From Pusillimonas sp. UBA3987 (lineage in GTDB: Bacteria > Pseudomonadota > Gammaproteobacteria > Burkholderiales > Burkholderiaceae_B), in NCBI GenBank assembly GCA_002384935.1, contig DGCD01000018.1, positions 186,001-250,000 of the forward strand: a DNA stretch of 64,000 bases. Direction: 5' to 3'. The notes under the pieces are model-generated. The model saw nothing but the letters and a program-made list of their open reading frames with translations. It was not told the DNA's origin and ran no database searches. The first letter of the stretch is position 1. Each line of letters starts with the position of its first letter. Positions 39,707-48,005 of the stretch are shown in pieces. Position numbers and translations under genes: made by a program.

Positions 39707-42633
39707 CAGGCGGCCTCCTCTGGATGCGGGTTGCTTCGTGCCGGGGCCGGTTTACGCCGGAAGCGTAAAGACTGGTGAGCCAGCGCGACCAGAATAAGGA
39801 CGGTTGAACCAATAACCAGCATATAGACGCCAATGTCGAAAACAAGCACGGTTGAAATAGGCATGACGCCAACCCACGGAATACTGACCTCAAGTTTGAA
39901 GGCCGAAAGGAAAGGACGCATGCTCCACCAGGCAGACAGCGCCGCTCCTGCGGCCACCAGCAGGCCTATTCCCATCCAGTATTGGGGCTTCAGGTTCTGC
40001 CTGGCTTCAACCCACAGTACGCCGCCCACGACATACTGCAGGATAATGGCAGTGGCAAAAATAAGGCCCGCGATAAATCCGCCGCCCGGCAGATTGTGTC
40101 CGCGCAGCAGGAAAAATAATGAAACCAGTGCCGCCATGGGCAATAAAAGGCGCGACAGTATGGCCGGAATCTTAAGTGGGCCGCTGGGGGCCAGTACTTC
40201 CTTGGAATCCGGTTTTTCCACTTCCGCCGCAATATTTGACCCCGACCCTTTTTGTCGGCGCAAAGGGCCGTCTTTAATGGTTTCTGGTGGCGGACGAAAG
40301 CGCCGCAGCAGCGCAAACACCGTTAGCGCCACAATACCCAGCACGCAGATTTCTCCCAGAGTGTCAAAGCTGCGAAAATCGACCAGTATGACATTTACCA
40401 CGTTCGACCCGTGGCCTTCGGGAACCGAGTTGCTGACAAAGAAACGTGAAATCTCGTTGTCGAATGGGCGGGTCATGATGACATAGGAAACCAGCGCAAT
40501 GCCCGACCCGCTTGCAACGGCAAGGATAATGTCGCGAGATCGCCGGGTAAGTGTTTTGATGCGATCCAGTACGTAGGTTTCCTCCGCCCGCACGCGCGGA
40601 GGCAGCCATCGCAGCCCCAACAAAATGAGAACGACGGTAACGACTTCGACAACCAATTGGGTCAGTGCAAGATCGGGTGCCGAGAACCAGGCGAAGGTCA
40701 TGGCTGTTGTGAGTCCGGCGCCACCGGCCATGGCCAGCGCGGCAGGACGATGGTACTTGGCCTGGATTGCTGCGCCGACTGCACATGCGCCACCGGCAAT
40801 CCACAGCAAAAGAAAAAACAGATTCACCGGGGTTGCCAGTTCGGGCTGCCACCAGCCGTTTTCCAGCAGGGGCAGGGCGGCCACCACAACCGTAACGGCA
40901 ATAACCAGCATCAGTTGTGTTTGCAGGCGTATTGAGGATACCCAGTCGAGCAGGTATGACGCACCGCGATCCATAAATTCAATCAGCGATTCAAAAGTCT
41001 GGCGCCCGTTCAATCGATAGATCAGCGGCGAGCGACCCGTATGCATTTTGTCGAGCCGGCGCATGATGAGCCACAGGATAATGCCACCGGCCAGGGCAAC
41101 CAGGCTCATGACCAGCGGCAGGTTGAAACCGTGCCAGACCTTGAGGCTGTAGGGCGGTGTGTCCGGCCCCAGGATGGAGGTTGAGGCCGACAGCAGCAGC
41201 GGACCCAATGTATAGCGCGGGAAAATACCCACAACCAGGCAGGTGAGAACCAGCAGAGCACTGGGCACCAGCATCCAGAATGGCGGTTCATGCGGCGCTT
41301 TGGGCAGGTCGGTGGCCAGCGGACCGAAGAAAACGGTGTGTATGAAGCGCAGGGAATACGTTACGGCAAAAGCGCCGGCCACCACCGCGCACAGCGGCAA
41401 AATCTGCTCAATAATGGAGCCTTTGGCGACAAAAACGGTTTCGGCAAAAAACATTTCTTTCGACAAAAAACCGTTGAGCAACGGCACACCTGCCATGGAT
41501 GCCGCAGCCACGATGGCCAGGGTGGTGGTTACCGGCATGGCGTGTCGCAAACCCGATAGCTTCGACATATCACGCGTACCTGTTTCGTGGTCGACAATAC
41601 CCGCGGCCATGAATAAGGATGCTTTGAAGGTCGCGTGGTTCATCATGTGGAATACGGCGGCAATCAGGCCCAGGGTGCTGTTCATGCCCAGCAGTAGGGT
41701 AATGAGCCCCAGATGGCCGATGGTTGAGTAAGCCAGGACCCCTTTCATGTCATTCTGGAAAATAGCGGCGTAGGAACCCAGGACCAGTGTAATGAGCCCT
41801 GCGCCGCCGATAATCCAGAACCATTCGTCGGTGCCGGCCAGAACCGGCCAGAAGCGGGCCAGTAAAAACACACCGGCCTTGACCATGGTGGCCGAGTGCA
41901 GATAGGCCGAAACCGGCGTGGGAGCGGCCATGGCATTAGGAAGCCAGATATGAAACGGGAATTGGGCGCTTTTGGTGAGCGCACCCACGGCTACCAGAAC
42001 AATAATGGCCGGGTACCAGGCGTGCGCGCGAATTTGCTCGCCGGCGCCCAATACCTTGTCCAGGTCATAACTGCCGGCCACATGGCCCAGCATGAGCATG
42101 CCTGCCAGCAGGCACAACCCGCCCATGCCGGTAATGGTAAGGGCCATGCGGGCGCCCCGGCGGGCGTCGAGCCGGTGATTCCAGTAGGCAATCAGCATGA
42201 AAGACGACAAACTGGTCAGTTCCCAGAACACCACCAGTTGAATAAGATTGCCGGACATCACCACGCCCAGCATTGAGCCCATGAATAATAGAAAGAATGA
42301 GAAGAACCGGGGCACCGGGTCTTTGGGCGACATGTAATAGCGGGCGTACAGCACAATAAGTGCGGCCATCACGCAAACCAGCATGGCGAACAGCCAGGCG
42401 TAGCCGTCGAGGCGCAAGACAAAATCAATTTCCAGCGCCGAGGGAATCCAGGCCAGCTTAAGTTCAACAATTTCACCCGCAGCCACTTGCGGGTAGAAGC
42501 CGGCAATTAACCCGGCGCAGCACAAGGCGATAAAACCGGCCAGCCATGCCTCGATGGTGCGTGCGTTACTGGGTAGAAACGCCGCAATAATACTTCCCAG
42601 AAAAGGTAAAGCCAGGATCAGCAGTAAGGTCAT
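39706..42633 (-). CDS. Fused monovalent cation/H+ antiporter subunit A+B (PhaAB type)
   Basis: 975-residue membrane protein joining MrpA and MrpB. The N-terminal 450 residues are NuoL-like with FWELTSLSSFMLIAYW and LTKSAQFPFHIWLPNAM (catalytic Glu and Lys); the middle has the MrpA-specific tail with FSAPDLALTQLVVEVVTV; residues about 830-970 are the MrpB domain (RGHNLPGGGFIAGLIFA). The fusion is normal for proteobacterial Pha systems. ATG 42633, with GAGG upstream, begins the first helix; in-frame sequence upstream is not conserved. First gene of the six-gene operon. Confidence 0.92.
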   Translation of the reverse strand: MTLLLILALPFLGSIIAAFLPSNARTIEAWLAGFIALCCAGLIAGFYPQVAAGEIVELKLAWIPSALEIDFVLRLDGYAWLFAMLVCVMAALIVLYARYYMSPKDPVPRFFSFFLLFMGSMLGVVMSGNLIQLVVFWELTSLSSFMLIAYWNHRLDARRGARMALTITGMGGLCLLAGMLMLGHVAGSYDLDKVLGAGEQIRAHAWYPAIIVLVAVGALTKSAQFPFHIWLPNAMAAPTPVSAYLHSATMVKAGVFLLARFWPVLAGTDEWFWIIGGAGLITLVLGSYAAIFQNDMKGVLAYSTIGHLGLITLLLGMNSTLGLIAAVFHMMNHATFKASLFMAAGIVDHETGTRDMSKLSGLRHAMPVTTTLAIVAAASMAGVPLLNGFLSKEMFFAETVFVAKGSIIEQILPLCAVVAGAFAVTYSLRFIHTVFFGPLATDLPKAPHEPPFWMLVPSALLVLTCLVVGIFPRYTLGPLLLSASTSILGPDTPPYSLKVWHGFNLPLVMSLVALAGGIILWLIMRRLDKMHTGRSPLIYRLNGRQTFESLIEFMDRGASYLLDWVSSIRLQTQLMLVIAVTVVVAALPLLENGWWQPELATPVNLFFLLLWIAGGACAVGAAIQAKYHRPAALAMAGGAGLTTAMTFAWFSAPDLALTQLVVEVVTVVLILLGLRWLPPRVRAEETYVLDRIKTLTRRSRDIILAVASGSGIALVSYVIMTRPFDNEISRFFVSNSVPEGHGSNVVNVILVDFRSFDTLGEICVLGIVALTVFALLRRFRPPPETIKDGPLRRQKGSGSNIAAEVEKPDSKEVLAPSGPLKIPAILSRLLLPMAALVSLFFLLRGHNLPGGGFIAGLIFATAIILQYVVGGVLWVEARQNLKPQYWMGIGLLVAAGAALSAWWSMRPFLSAFKLEVSIPWVGVMPISTVLVFDIGVYMLVIGSTVLILVALAHQSLRFRRKPAPARSNPHPEEAA

Positions 42634-42717
42634 CGAGCCTCGGGCAGAGTGATAATTCAGTGGATTTTGGCCTCCCAATAATACGATACTTTTATAGCCA
42701 TTTCGTGCGTAATGACG

Positions 42718-42742
42718 AAAAAAAACCGACTTTTAATGCCGG
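42718..42742 (-). terminator. Terminator after the DUF882 gene
   Basis: On the minus strand the 6-base stem ACCGGC/GTCGGT (one G-T pair) with a 7-base loop is followed by seven T. It ends the sulfite dehydrogenase to peptidase run and isolates the antiporter operon. Confidence 0.7.
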
Positions 42743-42772
42743 TTCTAGGTTTTTTGAAATCGATTTTTTTGG

Positions 42773-43357
42773 CTACCAGGTGCGCACTTTTCCGGTATCC
42801 ACGTGTATGAATTGCTCAGTCGGGTAGTATCCCACGCCGCCTGCGTTCAAGGAGATGGCCGCGTCGCGCAATTCGGCCAGCGGCACGCCGGGCAGGCGAA
42901 CGTCGATGGCCTTGCCATACATATGCAAACTGTTCTTTGCCACGCCACCCCCGCGGGTTTTGCGCAGGTGTTCGTTGGTTTTCGGGTCGCGATAGCCGGA
43001 AATAACCTCGAATGAGCCTTTGGTATTGAGCAGTGTGCGGATCTGGTTGAGCTGGTCGTACAGTGCCGGGTCCATGGTGCCGATCGCGCCTGAATAGTGG
43101 TCTCGCAAGAACACATTCAGTTGTCGAAGTGCGGGGGGGATATAGTCATCGTTCAAGGCATAAACCAGTTGAACCTTCTCAAGCGTGTGGGTGTGGTCAA
43201 GGGCAATCTCGCGCTCGTAAACACGGACACCTGCCAACGCCGGGCCCGAAATGACGGGCGTGGCGCCCAGCAGTGACAAGGCGCCCATGCGACGCAGAAA
43301 AGCGCGTCGGGATACGGCAGCACGGGAGGGCGATTTCAGAAAATGATCAGGTGGCAT
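42773..43357 (-). CDS. DUF882 / YcbK-type murein peptidase, Tat-exported
   Basis: 194-residue protein of the peptidase M15-like DUF882 family (relatives such as MepK cleave peptidoglycan cross-links). The Tat motif SRRAFL (residues 16-21) precedes the signal hydrophobic stretch. Zinc-binding features are GYRDPKTNEHLRKT, NSLHMYGKAIDVR and the C-terminal HVDTG. ATG 43357 is favoured by GGAGG seven bases upstream. It follows the L,D-transpeptidase gene by 32 bases, giving a maker-cutter pair in cell wall cross-linking. Confidence 0.9.
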   Translation of the reverse strand: MPPDHFLKSPSRAAVSRRAFLRRMGALSLLGATPVISGPALAGVRVYEREIALDHTHTLEKVQLVYALNDDYIPPALRQLNVFLRDHYSGAIGTMDPALYDQLNQIRTLLNTKGSFEVISGYRDPKTNEHLRKTRGGGVAKNSLHMYGKAIDVRLPGVPLAELRDAAISLNAGGVGYYPTEQFIHVDTGKVRTW

Positions 43358-43389
43358 GGGAGAGCCTCCGAAAGACAAGTGCCCGGTTA

Positions 43390-45069
43390 TTATCGCCGGT
43401 TTTTCAATGCTTTACTTAAAGTGGCATCGTGACCATAGATGTCGTCATAGAAATAGGCCTGCCCGTCGCGAATGATGACAGTGCCGTAAGCCAGCACGAC
43501 CGGAATCGGTTCGTTCAGGCGAATGGTTTGCGATTTGCCGGCTTGCATCGCCTGCTCGATGCGTTCGCGCGGCCAGGCGGGGTCGTTTTCCAGCACAAAC
43601 CGGGCCAGTGCCACCGGTTCCTCCACGCGAATGCAACCATGGCTGAAGTCGCGTCGCGTGCGCTCAAACAACTGCGGCGCCGGGGTGTGGTGAAGAAAAA
43701 TATTGGTGTTGTTCGGAAAAATAAACTTGATGTCGCCCAACGCATTTACCGGCCCGGGGCGCTGGCGGATACGTGCCTGACCATTCATGACGGCTTGCAG
43801 ATTGGCATCAGACAGTTGAGTGGATACTGAACCATCACTTTTTACAAACTCGAAACCCTGGCGGCTGAAGTAGGCCGGGTCACGTTTGAGGCGTGGAATG
43901 GTTTCACCGCGTGCGATAGACGGCGGCACATTCCAATACGGACTGAACTCGATAAAGCGCATGTCCTCGTCAAACACCGGTGTCGAGGTGTCCAGCGCCC
44001 TTCCCACAATGACCTTCATGCGCAGTTTCATGTCGATATTGCCTTGCTGATCGGTTTCATAGGCGCGCAGGACGAACTCCGGTACGTTTACCACGATCAT
44101 GCGCGGGTGGGACTGCAGCGGTGTCCAGCGCAAGCGCTCCAGCGTCAGCGCCATTTGTTCAAGGCGTTGTTCGGGTGACACGTTCAACTGGCGTAATGTG
44201 GCAGGGCCGATGATGCCGTCGGCGTCCAGACCGTGTCGCACCTGAAATGCGCGAATGCCGACCTGGAGGGTGTCGTTGTATTCCAGCGGCACCTGAGTAT
44301 CGATGGGTAGGTCACCCAATGCGATCAGACGGCTTGTTAACGTATCCAGGGCAGGATACGCCTGGCCGCGTGCCAGTTTTTTTCCTGCGGGCATGGGTAG
44401 CGGGGCAGACCAGGCCGGATGTTGTGCCAGTAACCGGTAATGGGCCATTGCGTTAACCAGTGCATCGTACATGGGCACCTGCGGTTGTGCTTCTTGCAAG
44501 GCATCGCGCAGACGGTTCTGCTGCAGGGCATCGGCAATGTAGGTGCGGGCGTTAAAGGCCGGTTGGGGGCGAGGCTTGAACTTCTGGTGTACTGCGTGGG
44601 GGTCGACCCGGCCGTCACGCAAATCGGTCAGGTATTTTTCCAGGCTCGCCGTCAGTTGTTCGTTAAGCGCACGCTGTTCAGCAACTGTTGGCGTTTCGCC
44701 ATCGGATAAGCGGGTAAATTGAGCCCAGAGGGCGGCGGTGTTGTAATCGGCCGGGTCCAGGCCCTGATTGCGTGCACTGGTAAGGGTTTCCAGCGCGTCT
44801 AAAACCTGATCAACCGGCTTGCCTGTTTCATCCAGCCATTCAGGCGTCGGTGCCATTGTTGTTGATTGTTCAACAGCGCCGGCTTCGACGTATGGGTTTG
44901 CCGCTGCCGGTTGTGCCAGGGCTATTTTCTGGTTGAACAATAGTAAAGCACCAGCAAACACAATAGCGCCCACCCGTAGGCAGGCGCTATTGCAGCGTAC
45001 CGCGTAATGGCTGCGATCAGCGGTCGGCGGGTTTGAAGCCGTTTCGGTTGGGCATTTCAATTTTCGCAA
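43390..45069 (-). CDS. L,D-transpeptidase (YcbB/LdtD-like)
   Basis: Up to 559 residues, anchored or secreted. It contains an N-terminal scaffold domain, a peptidoglycan-binding repeat (DTLQVGIRAFQVRHGLDADGIIGPATL) and a YkuD catalytic domain with HHTPAPQLFERTRRDFSHGCIR, where the SHGCIR cysteine is the nucleophile for 3-3 cross-links. The start is uncertain: only TTG or GTG codons are available (TTG 45069 or 45060, GTG 44973), and the longer versions overlap the cytochrome gene by 53 bases. The signal-like stretch GAIVFAGALLLF follows in all cases. Lies between a cytochrome gene and the DUF882 gene. Confidence 0.85.
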   Translation of the reverse strand: MRKLKCPTETASNPPTADRSHYAVRCNSACLRVGAIVFAGALLLFNQKIALAQPAAANPYVEAGAVEQSTTMAPTPEWLDETGKPVDQVLDALETLTSARNQGLDPADYNTAALWAQFTRLSDGETPTVAEQRALNEQLTASLEKYLTDLRDGRVDPHAVHQKFKPRPQPAFNARTYIADALQQNRLRDALQEAQPQVPMYDALVNAMAHYRLLAQHPAWSAPLPMPAGKKLARGQAYPALDTLTSRLIALGDLPIDTQVPLEYNDTLQVGIRAFQVRHGLDADGIIGPATLRQLNVSPEQRLEQMALTLERLRWTPLQSHPRMIVVNVPEFVLRAYETDQQGNIDMKLRMKVIVGRALDTSTPVFDEDMRFIEFSPYWNVPPSIARGETIPRLKRDPAYFSRQGFEFVKSDGSVSTQLSDANLQAVMNGQARIRQRPGPVNALGDIKFIFPNNTNIFLHHTPAPQLFERTRRDFSHGCIRVEEPVALARFVLENDPAWPRERIEQAMQAGKSQTIRLNEPIPVVLAYGTVIIRDGQAYFYDDIYGHDATLSKALKNRR

Positions 45070-45586
45070 GATTATCCTGGTTCAAGGTTGCGTCTTTTTC
45101 AATGATATTGCCCTTCCAAAGTATATAGGCTGATACGGCATACACTTCGTCGTCGGTCATGCTGCCCGGGCGGTCGAACGGCATGGCCCGTTTGATGTAG
45201 TCGAACAAAGTGGTGGCGTAAGGCCAATAACTTTCCACGGTTTTAACCGGCGCTTTCTCGGGGTTGTCGTTCACCAGCGTTCCGCGCCCCCCGGCCAGGC
45301 GATCGCCAATGCCGCCTTCAAGATTAACGCCGTGGCATGCCAGGCATTGTTGCTGGTAGATTTTTTCTCCCTGCATCACCGTGCCGGAGCCTTCAGGCAG
45401 GCCGCGCCCGTCGGGCAAAGGTGAAAAGAAAGGTTTTAAATCCTCGGTGGTGGCCGGCTCACCAAAGTTGTAGGTTTTGTCGGCGCCGTGGTTATCGGCC
45501 CAGGCGTTCAGGCTTAGCCCCAGGCCCAGGGCGAGCACAGCAGCGGCCGTGCGGCCCTTGCGCGAAAATTTAGTAGTGGTGGACAT
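45017..45586 (-). CDS. Monoheme c-type cytochrome, partner of sulfite dehydrogenase
   Basis: 189-residue periplasmic cytochrome. Signal peptide 1-30 (ending AWA), one CLACH heme site (Cys81, Cys84, His85), a probable Met axial ligand in RAMPFDRPGSM, and the late segment EVYAVSAYILWKG typical of SoxD/SorB-like cytochromes. It starts 17 bases before the end of the dehydrogenase gene. It likely takes electrons from the molybdenum enzyme and passes them to a cytochrome c or oxidase. The ATG at 45586 has GGAGG upstream. Confidence 0.9.
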   Translation of the reverse strand: MSTTTKFSRKGRTAAAVLALGLGLSLNAWADNHGADKTYNFGEPATTEDLKPFFSPLPDGRGLPEGSGTVMQGEKIYQQQCLACHGVNLEGGIGDRLAGGRGTLVNDNPEKAPVKTVESYWPYATTLFDYIKRAMPFDRPGSMTDDEVYAVSAYILWKGNIIEKDATLNQDNLAKIEMPNRNGFKPADR

Positions 45587-46967
45587 TGGTAACCTCCCCC
45601 GTAGAAGCAACTTGCCAGCTTTGAATGCCATTCAGGTGGTATACCGAGGCAAGTGGCCCATTGGTGCCACGCTCTTCGATGAGCTTGCCAATGGTGGGCT
45701 GAACATAGCCGGTTTCATCAGTGCAACGGCTTTGCAATATGGCTTGCTTGCCATTCCACTCCCAGGGAATGGTAAAGCGCGTGTGGCACATAGGCAGAAT
45801 CGGGCCGTGCAGTTTGGCTTCGCGCCAGTTTTTTCCGCCGTCCACTGATACTTCCACTTTCTTGATGACGCCGCGACCCGACCAGGCCAGCCCGGTAATT
45901 TCGTAAAAGCCGGGCTTTTGCAACAGCATTTCGCCTGATGGATAGGTAATAACCGATTTGGCTTCCATGGTGAATGAAAACTGCAAGGCCGTGCCATCGG
46001 GCAGCAAGTCGGTGTATTTGGAGGTTTCTTCTCGTGTCATGAACGGCATGTCGGATACTTCCAGCCGACGAAGCCACTTAATGCACATGTTGCCTTCATA
46101 ACCCGGCACCACCAAACGAAGCGGGTAACCTTGTTCAGGGCGAATGGCTTCGCCATTCTGCCCGTACGCCAGGAAACAGTCGGCCATGGCTTTTTCGATG
46201 GGGATACTGCGTGTCATGACTGCTCCGTCTCCGCCTTCGGCCAGCAGCCATTTGGCGCCGGATTTCAACACGGACTCATCCAGAATGGTAGACAAGGGTA
46301 CGCCTGTCCATTCAGACGTTGAAGTGAGTCCATGTGTGCCTTGTACCGATTTCAAAGTGGGCTTGATCCATTCCGTTAAACCGTTGCCCGAACACTCAAG
46401 AAAGCAGATGCGCGACATCATGGGAAACCGCTTGATGGCTTCCATGTGATATTTCTTGGGTTCTTTCACCATGCCGTGGACATACAAAACGTGCTTGGCC
46501 GGGTCGATGGTGGCAATGCCGGCATGGTGGCGCTCGTAGTGCAGGGCCGACGGCGTAATGATGCCCATGCCGCTGGCCAGCGGTGTCATGCTCCACGAAG
46601 ATTCGGTGGTTTTGGTGGGGTAGCGCCAGCGTACTTCCGTTTCGAATTGAGATCGGCGCCCATAACCACCGTCGTCGACGTCTACGCCCACACCCTGGTG
46701 CTTGCTGGGGTCGGCGAAGACTTCGCGTTCAATGGCGCCGGGCGTGTCTTGGGCAAAGGTGGGCCGTGCCAGTGCGCCGGCCCCCAGCGCCGCGACGCTG
46801 CCCAATAAAAAACGCCGACGCTGTTTGGCAGGGTCGGCGTTTCCTTGGTAATAAGGGGATTCGGGGTTCTGGCGTTCCTGAGCAAGAAAGGTTTCTTCTT
46901 TTGCCTGCAGTGCTTCATGCTGCGCAGTACTACCCGGCGGCAGTGTTGAGGACGATTTATTTTTCAT
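45570..46967 (-). CDS. SoxC-type molybdenum sulfite dehydrogenase
   Basis: 465-residue molybdopterin enzyme of the sulfite oxidase family, Tat-exported (RRRFLLG at 51-57). The molybdenum-ligating cysteine is Cys192 in CFLECSGNG, and the dimerisation domain (about 350-460) has AWSGRGVIKKVEVSVDGG. It oxidises sulfite to sulfate in the periplasm with a cytochrome partner. No other sox genes are nearby, so it is probably a stand-alone sulfite dehydrogenase and not part of a complete Sox system. AAGGAG precedes the ATG. Molybdate uptake and a MocA-like gene occur elsewhere in the window. Confidence 0.9.
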   Translation of the reverse strand: MKNKSSSTLPPGSTAQHEALQAKEETFLAQERQNPESPYYQGNADPAKQRRRFLLGSVAALGAGALARPTFAQDTPGAIEREVFADPSKHQGVGVDVDDGGYGRRSQFETEVRWRYPTKTTESSWSMTPLASGMGIITPSALHYERHHAGIATIDPAKHVLYVHGMVKEPKKYHMEAIKRFPMMSRICFLECSGNGLTEWIKPTLKSVQGTHGLTSTSEWTGVPLSTILDESVLKSGAKWLLAEGGDGAVMTRSIPIEKAMADCFLAYGQNGEAIRPEQGYPLRLVVPGYEGNMCIKWLRRLEVSDMPFMTREETSKYTDLLPDGTALQFSFTMEAKSVITYPSGEMLLQKPGFYEITGLAWSGRGVIKKVEVSVDGGKNWREAKLHGPILPMCHTRFTIPWEWNGKQAILQSRCTDETGYVQPTIGKLIEERGTNGPLASVYHLNGIQSWQVASTGEVTNVHHY

Positions 46968-47154
46968 GTACGACTCCTTGTACAGGGCCGGCTTATGCCG
47001 ATACTGAAAAAAGGCCGCTATTGCTGTTTACAATATGCCTTGGCTGGCCGTCTGTATTCATTTTCACGGCGAGCGTGCATTTAGCATAGGCCTGTCGTAT
47101 GGTGCCGTCAACCTTAACCCAAAGTACGAAGTAAAAATCCAAAAGGAATGATCC

Positions 47155-47532
47155 ATGACTGTCGATTACACCAATCCCGTTTCACAAAATACCAATGGTT
47201 CCGACCCTGAAAAAATCCGCTCGCTTCGCACCATTGTGACGGTGGTTTATGCCTTGCAGGCCATCGCGTTTTTTGTGGGTATAACCAGTATCGTGGGTAT
47301 TGTCATTAATTACCTCAAGCTTTCTGATGCACAGGGTACATGGCTGGCGTCGCACTTTCGCTGGCAAATGCGCACGTTCTGGTTTTCGCTGCTGTGGTTT
47401 ATTGTGGGTTTTATTACGACGTTTATTCTTATTGGCTATGTCATTCTGTTCGCTAACGTAATTTGGATGATTTACCGTGTAGCCAAGGGATGGCTGCGCT
47501 TGAATGATAACAAGCCCATGTACGAGGTATAA
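47155..47532 (+). CDS. DUF4870-like membrane protein
   Basis: 125 residues with three hydrophobic segments; the conserved middle TWLASHFRWQMRTFWFSLLW and the end GWLRLNDNKPM match the DUF4870 family, whose function is unknown. AAGGAATG lies near the ATG. It is divergent from soxC and starts a tight run with the secreted protein and the amidohydrolase. Confidence 0.8.
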   Translation: MTVDYTNPVSQNTNGSDPEKIRSLRTIVTVVYALQAIAFFVGITSIVGIVINYLKLSDAQGTWLASHFRWQMRTFWFSLLWFIVGFITTFILIGYVILFANVIWMIYRVAKGWLRLNDNKPMYEV

Positions 47533-47535
47533 GAG

Positions 47536-47985
47536 TTGAATGGGCGCCGGCCCTGGCTGTGGGGATGCCTTGCCGCATTAAGTGCGCTGCCGGCGGTTGC
47601 CCAGCAGGCCTGGTCAGTCGAGCAGGCGAGCCCGCCCCTTCATACGCGCGGTGTACCGGTGATGGTGGCGTATGAGCCACCTGAACCTTTGCCGCCTGGC
47701 GATGCAATATTGCGTGTTCATGTTCAGCGCGAAGGTCAAACACGTGTGCCAGTGCAAACCCGCGTTTGCGTTGATCTTCAGGCTCAACAATGTATGGCTG
47801 TGAATGGCGCGTCGGTCACCACGTCGCGTTTTTACGGCGTGCCGGCGAACAGGCCTGTTTATCTTGTGCATACTGTGCCGGGTGACGGGCCGCTTGACCC
47901 CAATGTCTATCTTCGCGCCAGCGTTACGGTGTGGTACGGGCACGCGTCTTTGCCTTCAACAGGCAGCCCGGTCGGGCCGCCTTGA
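47536..47985 (+). CDS. Secreted protein of unknown function
   Basis: 149 residues with a signal peptide (about 1-22, ending AVA) and a mature part of beta-strand character with a cysteine pair (VCVDLQAQQC) and no recognised domain. The start is TTG, three bases after the DUF4870 stop; no in-frame ATG or GTG begins the signal peptide. Placement between the membrane protein and the amidohydrolase suggests cotranscription. Not recognised. Confidence 0.65.
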   Translation: MNGRRPWLWGCLAALSALPAVAQQAWSVEQASPPLHTRGVPVMVAYEPPEPLPPGDAILRVHVQREGQTRVPVQTRVCVDLQAQQCMAVNGASVTTSRFYGVPANRPVYLVHTVPGDGPLDPNVYLRASVTVWYGHASLPSTGSPVGPP

Positions 47986-48005
47986 ACCGGAACGGAGGGT
48001 AGGCT

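Noticed and set aside
45570..46967. Complete Sox thiosulfate-oxidation cluster around the SoxC-type gene
   Set aside because: No soxXYZAB genes are near and the cytochrome has one heme; a stand-alone sulfite dehydrogenase fits better.
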